Shown here piece after piece: positions 1 through 7,563 of a stretch of 17,816 bases of DNA; positions within the stretch are counted from its first letter, which is position 1, and each line of letters starts with the position of its first letter. The notes under the pieces are model-generated. The model was not told the origin of the DNA and searched no databases. It saw nothing but the letters and a program-made list of their open reading frames with translations. The DNA is taken from NCBI GenBank assembly GCA_003660905.1, contig QMVB01000015.1, forward strand, positions 1-17,816. The letters run 5' to 3'. Source of the DNA: Candidatus Nanohalarchaeota archaeon (GTDB lineage Archaea; EX4484-52). Made by a program: the position numbers and the translations under genes.

Positions 1-620
1 AAAATGGCTGAATTTTAAAGAATTAGAAGGGTACCTAACTGTCAAATTCTTTATCTAAAATATTGTGAAAAAATAAAAATTTAGTAAATGTCAAACTTAG
101 GATATAAAGCATGTGTTGCCTGACAAAAGCCTCCGCAATATTGTGGCTTATTGAAGCAGTCAAAAAATGTTTTTTCTTTTGTTGAAACAGGATATTTATT
201 GATTGACGTCATGCCGCCCATTTTAGAATAATTAACTGCCTTATCAGGTAATTGATTATTTTTATTTCTCCGGGTTTCTGGCTTGTCGCAATACAATATA
301 GTAAACGGCTCATATTCTATTAAATTGTGCAGTCGCAGGGCTGTTGAAAAAGCAAAATATCCCTTTTTGATTCACAAGGCAATAGCATGTATATCTTCTA
401 TATTTAATTTATCAGACGGCTCTTTTTGTATTAAATACATGTTTTTTTTATTTTGAAAAAATATTTTTTTTTTTATAAGACCGCTTATTGTTTTATTTAA
501 ATACTTGTCATCCCTGAATATATCTTTTAGCTGGTCGTGTTCAATAACCGGATTTTTTAAGTTCCTCAAGACATTAAAAACATCTTGCTCTTTTTTTGAC
601 AAATAGATATTTTTTTCCAT
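1..620 (-). pseudogene. Degraded AbiEi-like antitoxin / winged-helix regulator
   Basis: Translating the minus strand from the ATG at 618-620 in one frame gives a protein resembling the AbiEi family (type IV antitoxin and transcriptional regulator), broken by in-frame stops. Residues 1-82 form a winged-helix-like N-terminus (YLSKKEQDVFNVLRNL, then LIKKKIFFQ). After a TGA at 372-374 the same frame continues with IKKGYFAFSTALRLHNLIEY and later KEKTFFDCFNKPQYCGG, which fit the conserved AbiEi core and its DC...PxYCGG motif. Further in-frame stops at 81-83 (TAA), 51-53 (TAA), 42-44 (TGA) and 15-17 (TAA) interrupt a C-terminal remnant (QLGTLLIL). No frameshift is needed, so decay is by nonsense changes; the first TGA is one C-to-T step from CGA (Arg). 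Any AbiEii-like toxin partner would lie left of the window. Family assignment is by motif recognition, not a search. Confidence 0.68.
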
Positions 621-661
621 ATAATACTATATTATGGTATTATCTATAGAAATATTTCTAT
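621..661 (-). promoter_or_regulatory. Palindromic operator-like region at the AbiEi-like gene promoter
   Basis: Two inverted repeats abut the start codon of the degraded AbiEi-like gene. ATAATAC (621-627) and GTATTAT (637-643) form perfect 7-bp arms around a 9-nt spacer, and 646-661 is a perfect 16-bp palindrome, ATAGAAATATTTCTAT. A TATA-like CTATAGATAA (minus strand, about 640-649) lies between or overlapping them, about 25 nt from the ATG. AbiEi family proteins are known to autoregulate by binding inverted repeats in their own promoter. Use as an operator here is inference, and AT-rich DNA yields palindromes by chance. Confidence 0.5.
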
Positions 662-723
662 TGTGTTTCGCCGTTGACTTCTGAAAATCAGGCAAAATTA
701 TTTCTCGTTTTTATGTCCAACAG

Positions 724-2211
724 CTATTGCATAAAATTCTTGATAAAAATGTCCCGTGTATTTAAATCAACAATAGATGCCTTTCCGGGGTTTGCTATAT
801 GGCCTACTCTGTCCATAAAACTTGTCTGTCCCTGGAATGTGCTTGATGAAATCAGGGTTATGCCCTTGTAGTTTTTCAGGCAATGGCTGTGCAAATCGCC
901 TGTCTGGAAAATATCTGGTATCTCATCAATTACAAGGAGATCTTCTTTTAGTGGGTTGATAAGAGATGAACCATACAGAGGAGCAAGATGCCTTTTTCTC
1001 AATACCTCTTTCATTATGTATTCTGGATTGGACAGTCCTCTTTTTCTCAATTCAGGAATTACATCAATAATGCTTGTAAAGCTGTATCCGTGATACATCA
1101 GCACTTTCATCCCATCGGCGTCATCATTGTTGTGCAGATATATGTATTCAGGGTTCTTTACCAGATGCACATTCGAGTAATTCATGAGATTAGGCACATA
1201 AATCTCATCTAAGGCATCCTGCGGTTCAAACTGCGTTACTGCGTCGTGATTTCCCGGGCATATCGCTATCTCAATTTCTTCTGGTATTTTTTCAATTAAT
1301 TTTTCAAATTCACTGTACTGGTCGTAAATATTCTCTATTTCCAGGTCGTCTTTCTGGGAAGGATAAATCCCTACTCCATCAACATTGTCCCCTGCAATAA
1401 AGAGATATTTTACATCCTCTGTCTGCTTATCCTTGTTTATCCATTTGAGAAATTTTTCTTCAATTGACTTTATATATTCCTTGCTTCCGAGGTGTATATC
1501 GCTTATAAACACTGCCTTCAATGGCTCATCTATTTTATTAATTCCGTCAGGGATAGGGATTTCAGGAAAAACAATTTTTTTGGCAATTATCCCTCCGCTG
1601 AAATAACTTCCGCTTATTCCAATCACTTCATCAGTAATTACATTTTTGCACAAATCCGGCTCCTTCACAAATACTCTGACAAATCCTGTCTTGTCTTCAA
1701 CATCCAGCAGTATTGTCCCGGTTTTTGCTTCTATTATCTCCTTTACAATTGCAATAATTGAAATATCTGTATTTCTTCTTATAGAAAAACTCAAATTTGA
1801 GATAGATACGAGATTGTTCAGGTCAAGGTGATTCATCAGGATTTTCTTTATTTTATCGTATCTGCTGACAAAATAATCGCGAAATAGAGATATGTCCTTT
1901 TTCCCCCTTTGTTCACTGTTTTTCCTGACAGTCAATTGCGCATCATAATCCTTTCTTGTTTTTTTCGCGGTTTTTTTTATGGTTATTTTTTCATTCCGGG
2001 CTTGAAAAAATTTGATTTTTTGGTAGATTATAGCAGAGCTTATCTCTTTGCATTCGCCATCGCAGATTGAATTTGCAACAAGAGATGCGATATCTTTTTT
2101 TGTCTCAAACAACTGCTTTATTGCCTCAAATGTTTTTGGGTCAACAAGAATTCCCTTTTCAATCAGGGCAGACAAAAAATCCTTTGCATTGCATATCCTG
2201 CTGTCTTTCAT
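724..2211 (-). CDS. polB: DNA polymerase D small subunit (DP1), 495 aa
   Basis: This is the small subunit of the archaeal replicative family D polymerase. It carries a Mre11-like 3'-5' proofreading phosphoesterase and pairs with the large catalytic subunit DP2, which is not in the window. The N-terminal ~110 residues are helical and charged. An OB-fold-like stretch follows (about 130-225), then the phosphoesterase motifs: D238-I-H240 in FISDIHLG, G-D275-N276 in AGDNVDG, G-N321-H322-D323, and H374 in MYHGYSF. The last motif, normally GHxH, reads G-D439-L-H441, so its first metal-binding His is Asp. The length fits the shorter DP1 proteins. It starts 41 nt after rpoA on the same strand, with its own TATA-like element at the right distance for a leaderless transcript. 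A position directly behind the RNAP genes is not the usual context. Family identity is secure; retained nuclease activity is likely but not shown. Confidence 0.93.
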   Translation of the reverse strand: MKDSRICNAKDFLSALIEKGILVDPKTFEAIKQLFETKKDIASLVANSICDGECKEISSAIIYQKIKFFQARNEKITIKKTAKKTRKDYDAQLTVRKNSEQRGKKDISLFRDYFVSRYDKIKKILMNHLDLNNLVSISNLSFSIRRNTDISIIAIVKEIIEAKTGTILLDVEDKTGFVRVFVKEPDLCKNVITDEVIGISGSYFSGGIIAKKIVFPEIPIPDGINKIDEPLKAVFISDIHLGSKEYIKSIEEKFLKWINKDKQTEDVKYLFIAGDNVDGVGIYPSQKDDLEIENIYDQYSEFEKLIEKIPEEIEIAICPGNHDAVTQFEPQDALDEIYVPNLMNYSNVHLVKNPEYIYLHNNDDADGMKVLMYHGYSFTSIIDVIPELRKRGLSNPEYIMKEVLRKRHLAPLYGSSLINPLKEDLLVIDEIPDIFQTGDLHSHCLKNYKGITLISSSTFQGQTSFMDRVGHIANPGKASIVDLNTRDIFIKNFMQ

Positions 2212-2230
2212 TATCTAATATGAAATGCAA

Positions 2231-2240
2231 GTTTAAAAAA
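2231..2240 (-). promoter_or_regulatory. TATA-like element for the PolD small subunit gene
   Basis: The minus strand reads TTTTTTAAAC centred about 25 nt upstream of the DP1 ATG at 2211. This is the archaeal TATA-to-start distance expected for a leaderless mRNA, and no good Shine-Dalgarno sequence precedes the ATG. It lies in the 41-nt gap after rpoA, so DP1 may have a promoter of its own in addition to RNAP operon read-through. Confidence 0.45.
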
Positions 2241-2252
2241 GTAAGGAATTAT

Positions 2253-5200
2253 CTATTCCTTCATCTTCAGTTTAACCTTTGCTGTCCCTATAGGCACAAC
2301 AGAGCCAACAATCAAGTTTTCAACAATTCCGTTGAAATTTTCAGTTTCTCCGATAATGCTTGCCCTTGTCAGGTTTTTTACAGTTTCCTCGAAATTCGCC
2401 CTTGCCAGAACAGAATACTTTGCCCCGGAAAGACCTGCCCGACCAATTGATTTTATTGTTCCGGGATAAGTCATGCAGTCGGCTACAAGAAGAAGGTGCC
2501 TTATGTTCGTCTTCACGCCCTGCTCCTTCATTGTTGACCATATTTCATTTACAATTACATTTCTTGCTGCCTCTATTCCGAGCACTCTTTTAACTTCAAA
2601 GATATTGTTGCATATTGTCCTTGTCGCATCAACTCCTTTTATCTTCAGAACTTTTCTTAAGTTGGAGCCCAGTGTTTTTATTTTCCAGTCATTTCCTTCT
2701 TTCTCAATAATTACCTGTTTAATTAATTTTATCCCTCCAACATAAACGTCCCTTAATTTTACTCTCAATCCATGCAGATCCTGTATGGTTTTATTCTCTT
2801 TTTTGTAAGTCACTATAATTTTATTATCCTTTACGACAGAGGCGACTGTTTTGTCTGCTTTTTTTATAGATTCCATGACTTCAGGTATTTTTATAGAGAA
2901 AGACTCTGCTATTTTTTCGTTTATAATCAACTCAACAGCTAAGTCAAATGCATTAATTGTATCTTCCTTTAAAATATCTATGAGTTTAATTTCCTTTATC
3001 TTCGATGCAACTGCATAGGCGCTTTTTTCATTATTGTATTCTTTTGTTAAATATATCTCCATTGCCGGAGTTTTCGGCTCTTTTCTACCATCTATGAGTT
3101 CCAGAATTCTCGGAAGACCCTTTGTTGTTGTCAGAGTCAGTCTTCCTTCAGCATGGTATGATCTTAGAGTTGTCTGGGTTGCCGGCTCTGAAATGGATTG
3201 AGATGATACAATTCCTATTGCCTCTCCATCTTCATATTCTGAATCTTCCCTGTTTTTGAATGGTTTTCCAAAATTGCTTTTGGCCGGGTCTATCCTATCT
3301 TCTCCTGCAATGAACTGCACAATCTCTCCGTTTGCTCCGACCACCTTTTTGTCTTTGTCAACAACGAAATCCTGCAGTGCATTTACAAGCCGTCTCTGCA
3401 TGTATCCGCTGACCTTTGTTTTTAGGGAAGAGTCCATCAGTCCTTCTCTTCCTTTCATGATTTCAAAAAAGAAATTGGTGTATGATATTCCGTCCTTCAG
3501 GGAATTGCTGTCAAATCCATGAGCCTCAAGGCTCAAATCTCCCTTTTCAAAGAAAGGAAGAGTCCTGTTTTCATATCCACGGAATATTCTTTTTCCCCTG
3601 ACTAGTTCCTGACCAAGGAATGCGCTCATATAAATCAGGTTCTGCAGGCTTCCTCTTGCCCCGGTTCTTGCCATTATTATTGCTCCGTTTTCGCCTGCAT
3701 CTGCTTCTATTATCTTCTGAGTTTTAGAGGTTACATCACTTATTTCCTTTATGATTTTTCCCTCAAGCAATTCTTCTGGTTTAAGCCCGTACTTTCCCTT
3801 TATTTCCCCGGATTTGTAATCTTCAATGAATTTTTGCGTTTTTTTTCTTAGATTTTTTATTTCTGCCTTTATTTTTACATTTGCCTCTTTTGAGACAGAA
3901 ACATCATCTATGGATATTGAAAAACCTTTCATTATCATAAATTCGAGAATAATCCTTGTTATATTGTACAAAAAATCAACAGCCTCCTTATGACCGCAAA
4001 GCATATCTATTTCATTCAGCAACTTTCCTTTAAATGATGCCAGTCCCTTGCTTTCAAGGACACCCTGCATCAATTGACCGTTTTTTATTATAACATTGTA
4101 ATCGTGCTTGCAGTTAGCTTTTTCATTTAGTTCGCAGATTGAGCAGATATCTGTTTCATAGGTTATGCTTATGTTTTTAGGGATAAGAAAGCTTACAAGT
4201 TCTTTTCCTGTGTATTTTTCCTTGTCTAAATCTACGAATATATCTGCTGCTGCCAACACTCTTGCCGCTTCTTTTTTCGTAAGTATTGTGCTATTTTTTG
4301 TAAGCATGTATGCCCCGGAAATATAGTCCTGATCACATCCCATAACAGGAGCTCCTGCTTTTGGGGAACGCATATTTTCTTCCACGAGCATTAATTTTTT
4401 TGCTTCTGCCCTGGCCTCGGCGGTCTGCATTAGATGCAGATTCATTTCATCACCGTCAAAGTCAGCATTGTATGGTTTGCATACACATAGATTTAGCCTG
4501 AATGTATTGCCCGGCATGATTTTTGCATAGTGCGCCATTATGGACATTCTGTGAAGGGATGGCTGCCTGTTGAACAGAACAATATCTCCGTCAATCATTT
4601 GCCTTTCTACAATATCCCCGTTTTCCAATCCCTCAACAATAATATCTGCATTGCTTTCCATCACTTTTTTTCTCACTCCGTCACTAATCACATACTGGGC
4701 AGTTGGATAGTTGCCTGCATTTTTTATAATATCTTTCATATAATTCTTGTTTTTTTCATTCACAACTTCCGGAATGGTCAATTCTTCTGCAACGCTTCTT
4801 GGGACTCCTACCTCATTAATATGTATCAATGGATCAGGGGAAATAACTCCACGGGAAGAAAAATTTACCCTCTTTCCTGTCAGATTTAATCTGAATCTCC
4901 CTTCTTTTGTTTTCAGCCGGGAAGACAATGTTTTAAGAAGCCTACCTGATTTATGTCTTGCAGGAGGAATATTTGTAAGTTCATTATTGAAATATGTAGT
5001 TATGTGATATTGAAGAAGTTCCCACAGGTCATCGATAATAAATGACGGGGTCTCAATATTTACGTTTTCCTTTAATCTTTCGTTGATTCTTATAATATCT
5101 ACTAATTTGTGGGTAAGGTCATCTTCACTCCTATCTCCATTTTCAAGCATGATGGATGGTCTTGAAGAAATCGGCGGAATCAGGAAAAGCGTCATAATCA

Positions 5201-5759
5201 TCCATTCTGGTCTGCCTCCATTAAATCCTATTTTTTTTAGGTCTTCATCAGATATCCTTTCCAGATGCTCCTTTATGTCTTCAGGGTTCATTATTGTCTT
5301 TCCTTTTTTGAAGGTATGCGGCTTTTCGAGTTTTATCTTTTCCTGTTCCTCTCCGCATACAGGGCAGGGTTTTGCTCCTGATACTTTTTTTAATGTCAGG
5401 AATGTTTCTTCTTCATTTGCTGCTATTTTTTTAATATCATTTTCATCAAGAAGAATGGCGCCGCATTTGGCACAGGTAAGCTGAAGAATTTTTTTTAAGT
5501 AATTTATGTACAATACATTGACGATTGGCTTTGCCAGGGAAATGTATCCAAAGTGCCCTGTGCATGTGTCTATTTTTCCAAGGCATGTTTTGCATCTTGA
5601 GCCGGGATCTACAACGCCCAAGTGTAAATCCATTATTCCTCCATCTACAGGAAGCGCATCTGTATCATATACATCAGGGGATGTAATTTCCATAACTGCA
5701 AGCTTTCTTATAAGTGAAGGAGACATTAAACCAAATTCAATTTTTTTTATTCCGCTCAT
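2253..5759 (-). CDS. rpoA: RNA polymerase subunit A, fused A'+A'' (Rpo1), 1168 aa
   Basis: This is the largest catalytic subunit of RNAP, present as one chain where many archaea encode A' and A'' separately. Visible elements in order: clamp zinc site C56-x2-C59-x6-C66-x2-H69; a second site C96/C99/C132/C135; the catalytic loop NADFDGDE (N431; Mg-binding D433, D435, D437); a further Cys/His cluster (CSICELNEKANCKHD) in the insert after it; the bridge-helix region around M768-K-GREGL, where most family members have MGGREGL; the trigger loop 857-884 with H869; and a typical A'' C-terminus ending VGSVVPIGTAKVKL. The A' part ends near residue 831 (DPAKSNFGKP) and the A'' part begins at GEAIGIV (845), so the roughly 50-60 residue N-terminal helical region usual in A'' is absent. 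The total is about 100 aa shorter than A' plus A'' normally add up to. I see no intein. It follows rpoB1 by 12 nt, with AGGT upstream of the ATG. Confidence 0.96.
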   Translation of the reverse strand: MSGIKKIEFGLMSPSLIRKLAVMEITSPDVYDTDALPVDGGIMDLHLGVVDPGSRCKTCLGKIDTCTGHFGYISLAKPIVNVLYINYLKKILQLTCAKCGAILLDENDIKKIAANEEETFLTLKKVSGAKPCPVCGEEQEKIKLEKPHTFKKGKTIMNPEDIKEHLERISDEDLKKIGFNGGRPEWMIMTLFLIPPISSRPSIMLENGDRSEDDLTHKLVDIIRINERLKENVNIETPSFIIDDLWELLQYHITTYFNNELTNIPPARHKSGRLLKTLSSRLKTKEGRFRLNLTGKRVNFSSRGVISPDPLIHINEVGVPRSVAEELTIPEVVNEKNKNYMKDIIKNAGNYPTAQYVISDGVRKKVMESNADIIVEGLENGDIVERQMIDGDIVLFNRQPSLHRMSIMAHYAKIMPGNTFRLNLCVCKPYNADFDGDEMNLHLMQTAEARAEAKKLMLVEENMRSPKAGAPVMGCDQDYISGAYMLTKNSTILTKKEAARVLAAADIFVDLDKEKYTGKELVSFLIPKNISITYETDICSICELNEKANCKHDYNVIIKNGQLMQGVLESKGLASFKGKLLNEIDMLCGHKEAVDFLYNITRIILEFMIMKGFSISIDDVSVSKEANVKIKAEIKNLRKKTQKFIEDYKSGEIKGKYGLKPEELLEGKIIKEISDVTSKTQKIIEADAGENGAIIMARTGARGSLQNLIYMSAFLGQELVRGKRIFRGYENRTLPFFEKGDLSLEAHGFDSNSLKDGISYTNFFFEIMKGREGLMDSSLKTKVSGYMQRRLVNALQDFVVDKDKKVVGANGEIVQFIAGEDRIDPAKSNFGKPFKNREDSEYEDGEAIGIVSSQSISEPATQTTLRSYHAEGRLTLTTTKGLPRILELIDGRKEPKTPAMEIYLTKEYNNEKSAYAVASKIKEIKLIDILKEDTINAFDLAVELIINEKIAESFSIKIPEVMESIKKADKTVASVVKDNKIIVTYKKENKTIQDLHGLRVKLRDVYVGGIKLIKQVIIEKEGNDWKIKTLGSNLRKVLKIKGVDATRTICNNIFEVKRVLGIEAARNVIVNEIWSTMKEQGVKTNIRHLLLVADCMTYPGTIKSIGRAGLSGAKYSVLARANFEETVKNLTRASIIGETENFNGIVENLIVGSVVPIGTAKVKLKMKE

Positions 5760-5771
5760 ATTATTACCTGA

Positions 5772-7562
5772 TTAATTTTCTGTTATTATTTTAGGATATA
5801 TCATCATTGAAACCATTTCGTCAATCAATAGCTTGAATGCTGAAGGTATCTTGATTTCGCCTATATCGCTTTTCATGCATATTGGGCAGAAATATTTCCC
5901 TTTTTCAATATTCATTATTGCAATCACTCCGCATTTTCTGCAGATTTTGATATTCTGGTGATCGCAACTGAATCTCTCGTGAAGTGAAATCGCAGCTCCG
6001 TGAGCCAGTATACAGTCCTTTTCCATTTCTCCAAGCCTTAATCCGCCACCTTTGCTTCTCCCTTCAGTCGGTTGTCTTGTAAGCAGAGTAACCGGACCCT
6101 TGGATCTGGAATATAGTTTATGCGAAGAGAGCTGATAAAGACGTTGATAAAACACAACGCCCATTAGAATCTCTGATTCTATTTTTTTCCCTGTTCTCCC
6201 GTCATAAAGTGTTTCTTTTCCATTGTTATTAAATCCTAATTTATCAAGCCCTTCAAGAATCTTTTCTTTTTGGCTGCCAAATACAGTTGCATCAATTTCT
6301 TCTCCTACCAGAGCGCCATATTTTCCGGCAATGATTTCCATTAACTGTCCTACTGTCATACGGGAAGGGATTGCATGAGGGTTGAATATAACATCCGGTG
6401 TCAGTCCATTTGCGGTTACAGGCATATCTTCTTCGGGAACAACCATTCCGACAACACTTTTCTGACCGTGCCGTGTTGCAAATTTATCGCCGATTTCAGG
6501 TATTTTGTGCTCTCTCACAATGACTTTTACAAGTGCTTCTCCCTCTTCAGTTGATGTAACAATAACTCTTTCAACTCTGCCGGGTTCATTTCTGGAAGTT
6601 ATTATTGAACTTTCATGCATATTGCTGATACCCATATGTATCTCTTTTTCTATATCCACAAACCGCAGTGGTGATGATTTAGCAATCAATACTTCCTCCA
6701 TGCCTACCTTTTGCCCTGGGGATATGATTCCATCTGAATCCAGTTTTGCATAATCTGCATCTTGTTTTCTTCCAATTATATCTTCGCGAGGGAGACCTAT
6801 TTCATCTTCCTGCCCTCCCCAGTATTTTCTCTCCAGAGTAGAATAGCATCTTCTTGAAAAAGAGCGACCTAACCCGCGTTCAATAGATGCCTTATTTACA
6901 ATAAGCGCATCTTCAATATTGTATCCCATAAATGGCATCAATGCAATTACTAAATTCTGTCCTGCAGGATGAGTATCAGAGCCATTTACATTTGATATTT
7001 TAGGAGCGCACAATGGCTTTTGAGGATACATCAGCAGATAGCTGTTAGTGTCTGTTCTTAAATGGTAGTTCTGCAAATATAATCCAGATGCCTGAAGAAT
7101 CATTCTTGAACCATAATTAAGCCTGTCTCCCCTGTTCATTTCAGGAAATGGCAACTGGGAAGCAGAAGCGCCCAAAACTAATGATGCATCTATTTCAAGA
7201 TGGGTGTGTTTTTCATTTATGCTTTCTTCTTTTAATGCAATATATGCGTTTTCCTCCTCTGCTGCATCAATATATTCTACCACTCCTTTTTCTTCCAAAT
7301 CAGTCCATGTGATTTTTTCATTCAGGATTTCTTTTTTTAATTCTTCAGTCAGTGTTGATTTTCCTTTTTTTACCACAATCAACGGTCTTCTGATTCTTCC
7401 CCTATCTAGTGATATATCAACCTGATTTTCCTTTTCCTTAAAAGCGACATTCAATGATAAAGGTATATTGTTGCTTCTTCTTTCCTCTCTTATTTTTTGG
7501 ACAAATTGCTTTGTATTATTGCATTCGCCCATGTATTTCCCATCAATATAAACTTTTCCCAT
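5772..7562 (-). CDS. rpoB1: RNA polymerase subunit B' (C-terminal half of Rpo2), 596 aa
   Basis: This is the C-terminal half of the second-largest RNAP subunit, split as in methanogens and halophiles. It supplies the wall/hybrid-binding and anchor regions next to the active site. Recognisable blocks are GYNIEDALIVNKASIERG, GDKFATRHGQKSVVGMV, then FNPHAIPSRMTVGQLMEI, the LTRQPTEGRSKGGGLRLGEM block, and a C-terminal zinc ribbon (CRKCG...CPICM). The near-universal HGQKG motif is HGQKS here (S369). The N-terminus (MGKVYIDGKYMGEC) matches the usual B' start after the split. The ATG lies one base after the rpoB2 stop, so the two are tightly coupled. Length is close to other B' subunits. Confidence 0.96.
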   Translation of the reverse strand: MGKVYIDGKYMGECNNTKQFVQKIREERRSNNIPLSLNVAFKEKENQVDISLDRGRIRRPLIVVKKGKSTLTEELKKEILNEKITWTDLEEKGVVEYIDAAEEENAYIALKEESINEKHTHLEIDASLVLGASASQLPFPEMNRGDRLNYGSRMILQASGLYLQNYHLRTDTNSYLLMYPQKPLCAPKISNVNGSDTHPAGQNLVIALMPFMGYNIEDALIVNKASIERGLGRSFSRRCYSTLERKYWGGQEDEIGLPREDIIGRKQDADYAKLDSDGIISPGQKVGMEEVLIAKSSPLRFVDIEKEIHMGISNMHESSIITSRNEPGRVERVIVTSTEEGEALVKVIVREHKIPEIGDKFATRHGQKSVVGMVVPEEDMPVTANGLTPDVIFNPHAIPSRMTVGQLMEIIAGKYGALVGEEIDATVFGSQKEKILEGLDKLGFNNNGKETLYDGRTGKKIESEILMGVVFYQRLYQLSSHKLYSRSKGPVTLLTRQPTEGRSKGGGLRLGEMEKDCILAHGAAISLHERFSCDHQNIKICRKCGVIAIMNIEKGKYFCPICMKSDIGEIKIPSAFKLLIDEMVSMMIYPKIITEN

Positions 7563-7563
7563 A

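Noticed and set aside
3225..3284. Intein or inserted element at the RpoA A'/A'' junction
   Set aside because: The junction is shorter than usual, not longer, and no splicing-domain motifs are visible.
4100..4160. Cys/His cluster in RpoA as a sign of a separate inserted zinc-finger gene
   Set aside because: Similar Cys-rich segments occur at this place in archaeal A' subunits and the reading frame is continuous.
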